From: an uncultured Treponema sp. | Lineage (GTDB): Bacteria > Spirochaetota > Spirochaetia > Treponematales > Treponemataceae | Direction: 5' to 3' | DNA length: 64,000 nt | Assembly (NCBI GenBank): GCA_946186185.1 | Contig: CAMHMJ010000001.1 | Span: forward strand, 107,915-171,914 | The notes under the pieces: generated by a model | What the model was told of the DNA's origin: nothing | The model's input: the letters and a program-made list of their open reading frames with translations, nothing else | The model's database searches: none | Made by a program: the position numbers and the translations under genes | Part shown: positions 57,119 through 64,000 of the stretch, one piece after another | Layout of the letters: every line of letters starts with the position of its first letter | Numbering within the stretch: the stretch's first letter is position 1

Positions 57119-58009
57119 ATGAACAATTTCTTAAAAGGAAATACAGATTCTCTCAGTAAAAAGGCCTCTTCTCTTCGTATGAGGAGCCAGGAGCTTGCCG
57201 ACTGCTTAAAAAGCGGCTCCTTCCGTTCTCATTACCGCGGTCAGGGAATGGAATTTCTGGGGGTTCGGGAATATCTGGCGGGGGACGATGTACGAACCCT
57301 GGACTGGAACGTTACCGCAAAAATGGGAAAGCCCTACGTAAAAATGTTTGAAGAGGATCACCAGCTTGAGGTTTTTCTGATTGTTGACCGCTCTTTTTCC
57401 ATGTTTTCCGGTTCCAAGGGGAAGGTAAAATACGAAAAAGCTGCAGAAACCGCTGCTCTTCTGACTATGGCCTGCGAAATGAACTCAAGTCCGGTAGGTG
57501 CCGTATTTTTTGACGGAAAGATTCATTTTGCCGTAAAGTCAAAAAGCGGCCGTTTCCAGTCAATGCTGCTCCTTTCCCAGTTAGACGAGGCAAGCCCCGT
57601 AAACAATGGGTCTGCCCTGAACAGTGCCATGAACGGAGCCGTAAAAATGCTCAAGAACCATTCGATGATTTTTGTTATTTCGGATTTCAGGGTTTCCGGC
57701 TGGGAAGAAACATTTAAAAAATTGAGCTGGGCCCACGATGTTACCCTTATAAAAATCACGGATCCTTCGGAGCTGGAGCTTCCGGAAATCGGAACGGTTC
57801 CATTCACGGATTCTGAAACCGGAAAACGCCTTGTGCTTCCGACTTCCAAGCCTGCTTTAAAATCCATGTGGCGTGACGAATACAGAAAGCGGAACGACGC
57901 CCTGAAAAAGCTCGCTTTAAAGTCAAATGCAGGTTTTATTACCATTTCCACAGAAGAAGACGCTTCCAGCATTCTTTCCCGGTACTTCCAGGTCAGGAGG
58001 GCGTTCTAA
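57119..58009 (+). CDS. DUF58 (VWA-like) protein of the Bat operon
   Basis: 296-residue soluble protein. Residues about 37-65 contain GQGMEFLGVREYLAGDDVRTLDWNVTAKMG, the hallmark of DUF58, and a VWA-like fold follows with LIVDRSFSMFSG, an intact D-x-S-x-S metal-site motif (about 89-96). Such proteins pair with MoxR ATPases; the partner function is still poorly defined. It starts 2 bp after moxR ends and stops 1 bp before the next ATG, so translation is coupled. The C-terminal half continues the VWA sheet and helix alternation and ends ILSRYFQVRRAF. Confidence 0.92.
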   Translation: MNNFLKGNTDSLSKKASSLRMRSQELADCLKSGSFRSHYRGQGMEFLGVREYLAGDDVRTLDWNVTAKMGKPYVKMFEEDHQLEVFLIVDRSFSMFSGSKGKVKYEKAAETAALLTMACEMNSSPVGAVFFDGKIHFAVKSKSGRFQSMLLLSQLDEASPVNNGSALNSAMNGAVKMLKNHSMIFVISDFRVSGWEETFKKLSWAHDVTLIKITDPSELELPEIGTVPFTDSETGKRLVLPTSKPALKSMWRDEYRKRNDALKKLALKSNAGFITISTEEDASSILSRYFQVRRAF

Positions 58010-58010
58010 A

Positions 58011-59066
58011 ATGGAAAAAATATTCCCAAGGGCGTTCCGCCTTTTGTTTGCAGAACCGGCTGGAAAAAATGTATGCCGTCTTTCAATAAGGAAGGGGGGA
58101 TCAAAAATCGCGGCCCTGTGCCTCCTTGTTTTCTGTGCAGTTCCGGCTTTTTCTCAGTCCGATACCAGTCAGTTCGTAATTCCCCGCAAAATCTTTGTGG
58201 GAGACGTTGCCGAGCTGAACTTTAATTTCCGTTCATCCTTTGAACTTTTTGAAGAAGATCCGGCTGTTCTTGAAAAGGAACTGCCTCTTTCTTCCCTGCC
58301 GTTTTCTTCAGATTCGGAAGAGTTTACCCTTCATTCTCTGATTCTAAAACGAAACGGGCAGCTTTATACTGCGGTTTTCAAGTTTACTCCCTGGACTCCG
58401 GGAAGTATCAGAATTCCTGTCTTTGACCTTCTTTCCGTAATGGGGAAAAAGAGTGCAGTTCCCCTGGAAATTGTCACCCAGCCGGTGGATGTACAGTCCA
58501 TTCTGGCCGAGGTTTCTGAAGCAGAATTGAAAAGCTGTGCAGGACCTCTTCTGCTTCCCGGAACAATTTATCTTGTGTGGGGAATGCTCTTTTTGTTTGT
58601 GGCGCTTCTTGCCCTTTCAATCGTTATTGTAATTCAACGGGAAAAACTTTCTCTTTTCTTAAAGAATCTTTCCCTTTCATCGGCCTATGCCCGTAATTCA
58701 AGGCGGGCCCAGAGGGAGCTGAAAAGGCTCGAAAATAAAAGTGAAAAGTTTAATGCTGAAGAATTTGCACTGCTGTTTCAGAAAATAATGAGAAAATACC
58801 TTTCGGAACGGCTTGGTTTCCCTTTTGAAACCATTACAAGCTCTTCCATCGTCCTTACTGTGGGAGAAGCCTTTGGTGGTTTTTTAGAGGATGCAAGACT
58901 TGAAGCAGTTGAAGAACTGGAAGGAGCCTTCCGGCGTGCTGATTACATCCGCTTTGCCGGCAAGAACGAGCTTCTCTCAGAAGAAGAACGGAAGAATCTT
59001 ATTCAGATTGCAAGAAGCCTGATTATGAGCTTCGAAAAACCAAATACGGGGGCGAAAGATGCCTGA
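58011..59066 (+). CDS. Membrane protein of the Bat operon (BatD/DUF4381-position)
   Basis: 351 residues, function unknown. A signal peptide or anchor lies at about 27-49 (IAALCLLVFCAVPAFSQS), followed by a beta-rich periplasmic part (FVIPRKIFVGDVAELNF...), a transmembrane helix at about 184-207 (GTIYLVWGMLFLFVALLALSIVI) and a helical cytoplasmic tail with FQKIMRKYLSERLGFPFETITSSSI and IRFAGKNELLSEEERKNLI. The position between DUF58 and BatA and the tail pattern are those of the DUF4381/BatX-type small subunit. The frame is open upstream to 57927 inside the DUF58 gene, but ATG 58011 with AGGAGG fits best. It overlaps batA by 8 bp. Confidence 0.8.
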   Translation: MEKIFPRAFRLLFAEPAGKNVCRLSIRKGGSKIAALCLLVFCAVPAFSQSDTSQFVIPRKIFVGDVAELNFNFRSSFELFEEDPAVLEKELPLSSLPFSSDSEEFTLHSLILKRNGQLYTAVFKFTPWTPGSIRIPVFDLLSVMGKKSAVPLEIVTQPVDVQSILAEVSEAELKSCAGPLLLPGTIYLVWGMLFLFVALLALSIVIVIQREKLSLFLKNLSLSSAYARNSRRAQRELKRLENKSEKFNAEEFALLFQKIMRKYLSERLGFPFETITSSSIVLTVGEAFGGFLEDARLEAVEELEGAFRRADYIRFAGKNELLSEEERKNLIQIARSLIMSFEKPNTGAKDA

Positions 59067-60060
59067 TTTTAAAAATCCGTTAGCTTTCATTTTACTGGGA
59101 TTCCTGCCCCTTTTATTTATTCTCAGAAAAACAAAAATATTTACCCGCATTTCCTTCTATTCGACCATTGCGGACTGGAACGGAAAGCCTTTCGGCTGGT
59201 CTTCAAAGCTCAGAAACTTTATGTCCGGCCTTTCCCGCTTCTTCCTTTCTGCAGGTTACGTTGTAATGGTGGTTGCCATCGCTGAACCGGTTATCTACAG
59301 ACAGGAACGGGTATACACAAGCCGGGGAACGGATGTGGTTTTTGTCCTTGATGTAAGTCCTTCCATGGCTGCCCGGGATTTTCAGGGAAAGCGGCGAATC
59401 GATGTTTCTAAGGAAGCAATTACTGCTCTCTGCCTTCAGAATCCCGGCATTTCCTACGGACTTGTTTCCATGGGTGGAGAAGCCATGGTAACCGTACCGC
59501 CAACTGAGGATACCAGACTTTTCATTGAACGGCTTAATGACGTGCAGATCGGAAGCCTGGGAGACGGAACCGCAATCGGTACCGGAATAAGTACTGCGGT
59601 CTACCATCTTTCTACCAGCGGGGCGCCTAAAAAGTGCATCGTTCTGGTTACTGACGGAGAAAACAACGCCGGTTCCATTCATCCGGAAACCGCCGCCGAG
59701 CTTTCAAGCCGTAACGGGATTACGGTTTATTCTCTGGGAGTAGGAACAAGCGGTTCCGTTCCTATTGATTATGTTGACCCTAAGACCGGAAAACAGTACT
59801 CCGGTTATCTGAACTCAACCTTTGATTCCGATGCCCTGAGGGAAATTGCTAAATGCGGTCACGGCCGATATTTTGAAGTTCTTTCGGCTTCAGACCTGTC
59901 TCTGGCTCTTTCTGTTATTTCCAGAAATGAAAGCACGGCTCAGAGTTATCACACAAAAACCACCGGCGAGGATTTTTACCCGATTCTGCTTTTTATCTCC
60001 ATGGTCTGCATCGTTCTGGGCTGGTCCATCCGCCGAATCTATCTGGAGGAGTATGTATAA
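59059..60060 (+). CDS. batA: VWA-domain membrane protein BatA
   Basis: 333 residues. Short N-terminal hydrophobic helices (about 7-22 and 54-80) and a C-terminal one (about 306-325) anchor a VWA domain. The metal-ion site DVSPSMAARD (about 97-106), later VTPPTEDTRL and VLVTDGENNAGSIH keep the MIDAS residues. Similar to Bacteroides BatA, which affects tolerance of oxygen; in Leptospira the Bat proteins are linked to oxidative stress survival, and in other bacteria the role is unsettled. It is coupled to both neighbours: 8-bp overlap upstream and a 1-bp overlap of stop and start with the next gene. Confidence 0.9.
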   Translation: MPDFKNPLAFILLGFLPLLFILRKTKIFTRISFYSTIADWNGKPFGWSSKLRNFMSGLSRFFLSAGYVVMVVAIAEPVIYRQERVYTSRGTDVVFVLDVSPSMAARDFQGKRRIDVSKEAITALCLQNPGISYGLVSMGGEAMVTVPPTEDTRLFIERLNDVQIGSLGDGTAIGTGISTAVYHLSTSGAPKKCIVLVTDGENNAGSIHPETAAELSSRNGITVYSLGVGTSGSVPIDYVDPKTGKQYSGYLNSTFDSDALREIAKCGHGRYFEVLSASDLSLALSVISRNESTAQSYHTKTTGEDFYPILLFISMVCIVLGWSIRRIYLEEYV

Positions 60061-61730
60061 TGAATTTTACCTGTGAACGGCCATACGCCTTCTGGCTTTT
60101 GCTGCTCTTGATTCCGGCTCTGGTGATTTCAACAGTGCAGTACCGCCGCATCGTAAAGAAAATTACTTTTTTCTCAATAAAGAATGATACAAATCCCGGA
60201 TTAAAGCGTGTAAAGCGTTTTCCGCTTCTTATGGCTTTCAGAACGATTTTCAGAACTATTGCCTGGATTATGCTGGTTCTGGCTTTTTCCTCTCTTTCCT
60301 GGGGAACCTACCTTGAGCCGGTTACAAAAACCGGTTCTTCCGTTGCTTTCGTTTTTGACATTTCCTACAGCATGATGGCCCGGGATGCCCAGAAAAATAC
60401 CACCCGCCTTGAAGCCGCTTCCAAATACGCTTCAATGCTTCTTTCCCATATGGACGAGGTTTCCTTTTCCGTGGTGCTTGCCAAGGGTGACGGGGTCTGC
60501 GTGGTTCCTGTAACCGAGGACAAGGCAATCTGCGACACACTTTTTGAAAGCCTGTCGCCATCCCTGATTTCAACCGGGGGAACAAGCCTTGGAAAGGGAA
60601 TTAAAAAGGCCATTGAATCCTTCCCGAAAAATTCCTCAAAGCTTTCTACCATCTGGCTTTTTACCGACGGAGAGGAAACCGATTCCCTTCTGGAAGGAGC
60701 GGTGTCCGAAGCCATTAAAAAGGGAATCTCCGTCTGCATTATCGGCTTTGGAAGTGAAAACGGCGCTCAGGTCCTTGCCGGTGACGGTAAAACCCGCATT
60801 CAGACTTCCCTTAAAGCCGACAGAATGAGGGAGGTGTGCGCCTCTGCCTTAAGCAAAACTCATCCGGAGGGAAAAATGCCTTTGCGGGCCGGTTTTGTGG
60901 ATTCCCGGGAAAGCGGTTCAGCCTTAAAGGTTCTTTCTTACCTGAAAGGAGAAAAAAATCTTTCTTCACCGGAAGAAGACAGTTACCTTACCTATGAGGT
61001 TTGCCCTGTCCGCCGGGACGGACTCTTTTCCTTCCTGGCTCTCCTGTTCTTTGCTCTTTCTTTCGTGATTACCGAGTTCGATATTGAAGCCTTCTACTTC
61101 AAGAAGAAAAAGACGGCCCTTTCCTCCCTTATGGTATTTTGTGCCGTTACCGGGCTTTTTACCTCCTGTTCAACCCATTTTGACGGTTCTGTTCAGATTC
61201 TGGAGGGAACCTGGTCCTGGTACAAGCATAAATACAGCTCGGCAACTGCTTCCTTTTACCGGGCAATGAATCAGGCAAAGTCTTGTGAGGATGAAGGACT
61301 TTTGTCCTATGCGGTTTACAATCTGGGAGTTACCTATCTTATGCAGAACGAAGACGGTTCCAGCCTCCTGCGTCTTGCAGAAATCGATGCAATCGGTGAA
61401 AATGCTCCTCAGGAATTAAGGTTCCGCTCCTGGTACAACCGGGGAATTCTTGCCTATCGCCGCGGCGACTACGATGAAGCCGCCCGGAATTTTCGGGAAG
61501 CCCTGAAAATCGACGGAAAGCGGGTAAATGCAAAAATCAACCTGGAGCTTTCCCTCAGAAAAAAAATCCGGGAAGCAGAAAACCGGGAAAACATGATTAC
61601 TCCGGTTTCTGAAAAAACAGGTTCTAACTCAATGGAAAACTCCGTCTTCTCCCGAATCCGGGAAAACGACATAAACCGCTGGAAGAACAACGCTGTTGAA
61701 CAGCAGGTTTCCGGGGCAGAGGATTACTAA
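60060..61730 (+). CDS. batB: BatB-BatC fusion: VWA protein with TPR tail and internal lipobox
   Basis: 556 residues. The first 345 residues are BatB-like: membrane helices near 10-25 and 60-85, a VWA domain with VFDISYSMMARD (about 97-108) and WLFTDGEETDS, and a closing helix (about 320-342). Then KKKKTALSSLMVFCAVTG-LFTSC (about 348-370) has the exact form of a lipoprotein signal sequence: basic start, hydrophobic stretch, lipobox. It is followed by a TPR region (about 375-500, with YNRGILAYRRGDYDEAARNFREALKIDGK) that corresponds to the separate BatC in other bacteria. So two genes appear fused without a stop. The 1-bp overlap with batA continues the operon. Confidence 0.88.
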   Translation: MNFTCERPYAFWLLLLLIPALVISTVQYRRIVKKITFFSIKNDTNPGLKRVKRFPLLMAFRTIFRTIAWIMLVLAFSSLSWGTYLEPVTKTGSSVAFVFDISYSMMARDAQKNTTRLEAASKYASMLLSHMDEVSFSVVLAKGDGVCVVPVTEDKAICDTLFESLSPSLISTGGTSLGKGIKKAIESFPKNSSKLSTIWLFTDGEETDSLLEGAVSEAIKKGISVCIIGFGSENGAQVLAGDGKTRIQTSLKADRMREVCASALSKTHPEGKMPLRAGFVDSRESGSALKVLSYLKGEKNLSSPEEDSYLTYEVCPVRRDGLFSFLALLFFALSFVITEFDIEAFYFKKKKTALSSLMVFCAVTGLFTSCSTHFDGSVQILEGTWSWYKHKYSSATASFYRAMNQAKSCEDEGLLSYAVYNLGVTYLMQNEDGSSLLRLAEIDAIGENAPQELRFRSWYNRGILAYRRGDYDEAARNFREALKIDGKRVNAKINLELSLRKKIREAENRENMITPVSEKTGSNSMENSVFSRIRENDINRWKNNAVEQQVSGAEDY

Positions 61731-61811
61731 CGGAGATTCAGATACAACGGAAGAAGGTGAGACAGTAATTTTTTATGTCCGGCTTTTTCCGCCTGTATTG
61801 GGGATTTTTAT

Positions 61812-63218
61812 ATGAAAAATAGATTTTTTAATAAATTAACGCTGCTTTTAGCCCTGGGCTTTGTGCTGCCGGTTCTTTTCCCGGCGGTCTTGAGCCCGCT
61901 CTATTCCCAGAGTGCAAAGCGCCTGACCTACGCCATGATTATGAAGCTGGATATCCTTCCGGTTTCAGAGAAAAACTACGCAGGGCAGGAATGCTGTTTT
62001 GAGCTTAAGATTCCGTATACAAAGGCGGATGCCGTTCAGTCCACGATTCCGGATCTTCCTTCCGGGGTCAGCTTTGTTTCCCTCCGTCGTTCCGAGTATT
62101 CCGATGAAGAGTTCGGAACCAAAATTGAGCTCTGGCTGAACTTTTCAGAGCCGGGAACCTACAAGCTCCGTTTTATGCGCATTATCATCAACGGAAATAT
62201 CTATTCCATTCCTTTTGCGCCCATTACCATTTCTGAAAATCCCCGGGACATGCTCCCCCAGCTGGTGATTTCCTTTGATAACGGAAAGGAATTTGTCCAG
62301 CAGAAGAGGTCAAAAAATTACACGAAACCGCTTTTTGCGGCCCAGGAAGGGGAAAACCTGCACTTTACGGTTTACCTTCAGTATGCGGTGCAGCTGGTTA
62401 ATTTCTGGTGGAGCGTTCCGAAAAACTCCATTTTTACGGAGGATGAACGCTTTGCAATTACCCAGGGAAATTTAAGGAATTCTGACTTCACGGAAGAGAG
62501 GATTCCTGTTGCAACCTTTGACTGGAAGCCTCTGGTTCAGGGAAATGCGGTTCTTCCCGATATGCACTTTGTTGCAACCAGTTATAACGGAACCCGTGTT
62601 GAACTTTCTACTCCTCAGGCTTTCATTACCGTTCTGGAATCGGAAAATCAGGAGAAAAAGACGGATAATCCGGAAAGGCTGTTTTCTAATGTTTTCTCAA
62701 CTGCCACATTAAAAAATGAAACGGCAGAAGCTCCGTCCATTTCCCGTTCTTCCCTTGAAAAACTTGCAGAGCTCCGTTCAAAAGAGAAAAAATCGATTCC
62801 ATTCGGCGCCGTCGTAAAAGAACGCCGTGACTACGAGGAGTCTCTTGGCATTTCCGGTGAAGACAGCGAAGTTTCCTATGTGCTTTTCTATTTTATTCTT
62901 GCCTGTGCAGTTTTTTCAGTTCTTGTACTGCTTATCTGCCGGCTTTTTAAGCGTGTTTCCGGCGTAATTTTGTCATCGGTCTTTTTTCTTGCCTTCCTTG
63001 CCCTGAGCTTTGTGACTTTTGTAAAAATAAAGACTCCCTGTGCAATTTTTGCCGGAGGAAAAATCCGGGCAGTTCCGGAAGAGCAGGGGGAAATCGTAGA
63101 AGCTATTCCTAGCGGAAAAAAAGTGCGGATTGAAGAAAAAGCCGGTTCCTGGTGCTTTATCCGCTACGGTTCTGCCAGCGGCTGGACTGATGAAAGCGCC
63201 GTAATCCTGATTGAATAG
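61812..63218 (+). CDS. BatD-like membrane protein with C-terminal SH3-like domain
   Basis: 468 residues. A signal peptide (about 1-33, ending LYSQS) is followed by a beta-rich periplasmic region (about 40-290; FELKIPYTKADAVQST, GTYKLRFMRIIING, LHFTVYLQYAV), like the Ig-like folds of BatD, then a linker and two transmembrane helices (about 355-378 and 382-402). The last 55 residues (AGGKIRAVPEEQGEIVEAIPSGKKVRIEEKAGSWCFIR and GWTDESAV) fit a bacterial SH3 domain, an unusual addition. BatD is the large periplasmic subunit of the cluster. It lies 81 bp after the BatB-BatC gene; GGGGA precedes the ATG. Confidence 0.82.
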   Translation: MKNRFFNKLTLLLALGFVLPVLFPAVLSPLYSQSAKRLTYAMIMKLDILPVSEKNYAGQECCFELKIPYTKADAVQSTIPDLPSGVSFVSLRRSEYSDEEFGTKIELWLNFSEPGTYKLRFMRIIINGNIYSIPFAPITISENPRDMLPQLVISFDNGKEFVQQKRSKNYTKPLFAAQEGENLHFTVYLQYAVQLVNFWWSVPKNSIFTEDERFAITQGNLRNSDFTEERIPVATFDWKPLVQGNAVLPDMHFVATSYNGTRVELSTPQAFITVLESENQEKKTDNPERLFSNVFSTATLKNETAEAPSISRSSLEKLAELRSKEKKSIPFGAVVKERRDYEESLGISGEDSEVSYVLFYFILACAVFSVLVLLICRLFKRVSGVILSSVFFLAFLALSFVTFVKIKTPCAIFAGGKIRAVPEEQGEIVEAIPSGKKVRIEEKAGSWCFIRYGSASGWTDESAVILIE

Positions 63219-63297
63219 AAATTGTCTGCCGGTGATTTTAGTTTGCCGTCAGTATTGAATAAAGAGCGGATGTGATGAAATGTGAGGGGAGGTGCCT

Positions 63298-63897
63298 GTG
63301 AATTTTGGAGATATTCTTGACCAGTGGGACCAGCTTCAGAAAGCTGAAGTAAAGAAACAGAAGGAAAGCAGCAAAAATCAGGTTTCTCATAAAAAGGCAA
63401 ATGCGCCCACAAAAGAAGAAAAGGAAGCCCTTCGCCTTCAGAAGGAAGAGGAGGCTCGTCGTGCTGAAGCAAAAGCGGGTTACGACTGGGAAAAGGAGCG
63501 GGAAAATAAAATCAATCCCATGGAACTGTGGCTCAGGCGTTACGGTGTAGTGGATAAAGACTCAATCAGCGAAAAAGAAAAGGAACGGGAGCACAGTAAA
63601 AGCCGTGCATATCTAGAGCAGATGAAGGTGGATGCCCGTATCGACCTTCACGGACTTACCCGGGAAGAAGCCTGGACCCGGCTTGAACAGTTCGTTTCCG
63701 AATCGGAAAAGCGGGGCTTAAAGAAAATTATGATTGTTCATGGAAAAGGCATACATACAAAGGGAACCAGCCCTGTCCTTGGGGAAACCGTCCGCAAGTT
63801 CATCGAAATCGATAAGCGCCTTGGTACCAGCGGCCACCCCGAAGCCCGCGACGGCGGCAAAGGCAGCACCTGGGTCATTCTGAAGAACAATCTGTAG
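63298..63897 (+). CDS. Smr-domain protein
   Basis: 199 residues with a charged N-terminal helix (about 15-70, rich in Lys/Glu) and an Smr domain from about residue 115: DARIDLHGLTREEAWTRLEQFV contains the LDxHG-type motif (DLHG), and KIMIVHGKGIHTKGTSPVLGETV has the second HGxG-type motif; GSTWVILKN ends the fold. Smr domains are nucleases or nucleic-acid-binding modules; stand-alone ones may cleave DNA or RNA. GTG at 63298 is chosen because GGGGAGG ends 5 bp before it; an in-frame GTG 6 bp upstream lies inside that ribosome site. Not obviously part of the Bat operon. Confidence 0.9.
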   Translation: MNFGDILDQWDQLQKAEVKKQKESSKNQVSHKKANAPTKEEKEALRLQKEEEARRAEAKAGYDWEKERENKINPMELWLRRYGVVDKDSISEKEKEREHSKSRAYLEQMKVDARIDLHGLTREEAWTRLEQFVSESEKRGLKKIMIVHGKGIHTKGTSPVLGETVRKFIEIDKRLGTSGHPEARDGGKGSTWVILKNNL

Positions 63898-63898
63898 A

Positions 63899-63960
63899 CC
63901 GAATGCCGGGTTTTCAGAGCCAATTTTGGAGTGTAGACCTATATAAAACCCGGCATTCGG
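63899..63960. repeat. Intergenic nested-palindrome element, copy F
   Basis: CCGAATGCCGGGTTTT (63899-63914) and AAAACCCGGCATTCGG (63945-63960) are perfect 16-bp arms with a 30-nt loop that holds GAGCCAATTTTGGAGT. It is a short relative of copy C without the inner GTAAACAGGGTTCC hairpin half. It starts 2 bp after the Smr stop codon. The remaining 40 bp to the end of the window are A/T-rich without features. Confidence 0.85.
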
Positions 63961-64000
63961 ACTTTCTGATATTTAAACTTGTAACATTTTGATTTTATTA

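Overview
The window looks like a chromosomal segment of a spirochaete, most likely a gut- or rumen-type Treponema. The evidence is a class II-like PurE, a complete MoxR/DUF58/BatA/BatB-TPR/BatD aerotolerance cluster, LptB next to a sigma/anti-sigma pair, a FliL-like protein, c-di-GMP enzymes, several lipoproteins with spirochaete-style lipoboxes, and a GC content in the mid-40s. Species assignment is inference from gene content. No phage, CRISPR array, insertion sequence or rRNA was seen.

Layout: 1-2438 (+) holds the tail of a probable LptA, LptB, a small membrane protein, a sigma-70 family factor and its zinc-finger anti-sigma factor. 2506-7441 (-) holds a FliL-like protein, HflX, a membrane diguanylate cyclase, a LysM/M23 peptidase and RlmE. 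7564-8988 (+) is a discoidin/SGNH lipoprotein behind a 36-bp perfect palindrome. 9080-12049 (-) is the RecR-YbaB-DnaX replication/repair operon. 12187-20764 mixes a zinc-ribbon protein, an acyl-CoA synthetase, a DTW protein, an MBL-fold hydrolase, tRNA-Arg(CCU), formate-THF ligase, an RsuA-type pseudouridine synthase and citrate synthase. 20791-23417 (+) holds a secreted esterase and an Rpn-type nuclease. 23600-38299 (-) is one 14.7-kb gene for a 4,899-residue repeat lipoprotein. 38746-44530 (+) holds an HD-GYP protein with a CBM2-like sensor, PurE, MutS2 and an acidic protein split by an A10 run. 44566-47925 is a divergent GH13 hydrolase / anion permease pair. 47961-52462 is an ArsR regulator divergent from an RND/MMPL transporter and a LolA-like protein. 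52763-56041 (-) holds a small unknown protein, an orphan solute-binding lipoprotein and an aminotransferase. 56128-63218 (+) is the Bat operon, followed by an Smr protein.

Features that ordinary gene calls do not explain: (1) a family of nested-palindrome intergenic elements in at least six gene borders; (2) six genes whose -10 box sits 6-7 nt before the start codon with no Shine-Dalgarno, a leaderless architecture; (3) a four- to five-fold super-repeat in the giant lipoprotein, an AT-rich propeller-like C-terminus, and a terminator-like structured leader in front of the gene; (4) an HD-GYP phosphodiesterase with a carbohydrate-binding-like extracytoplasmic domain; (5) a BatB-BatC fusion that keeps an internal lipobox; (6) a gene interrupted at an A10 tract whose second half is intact in the -1 frame.
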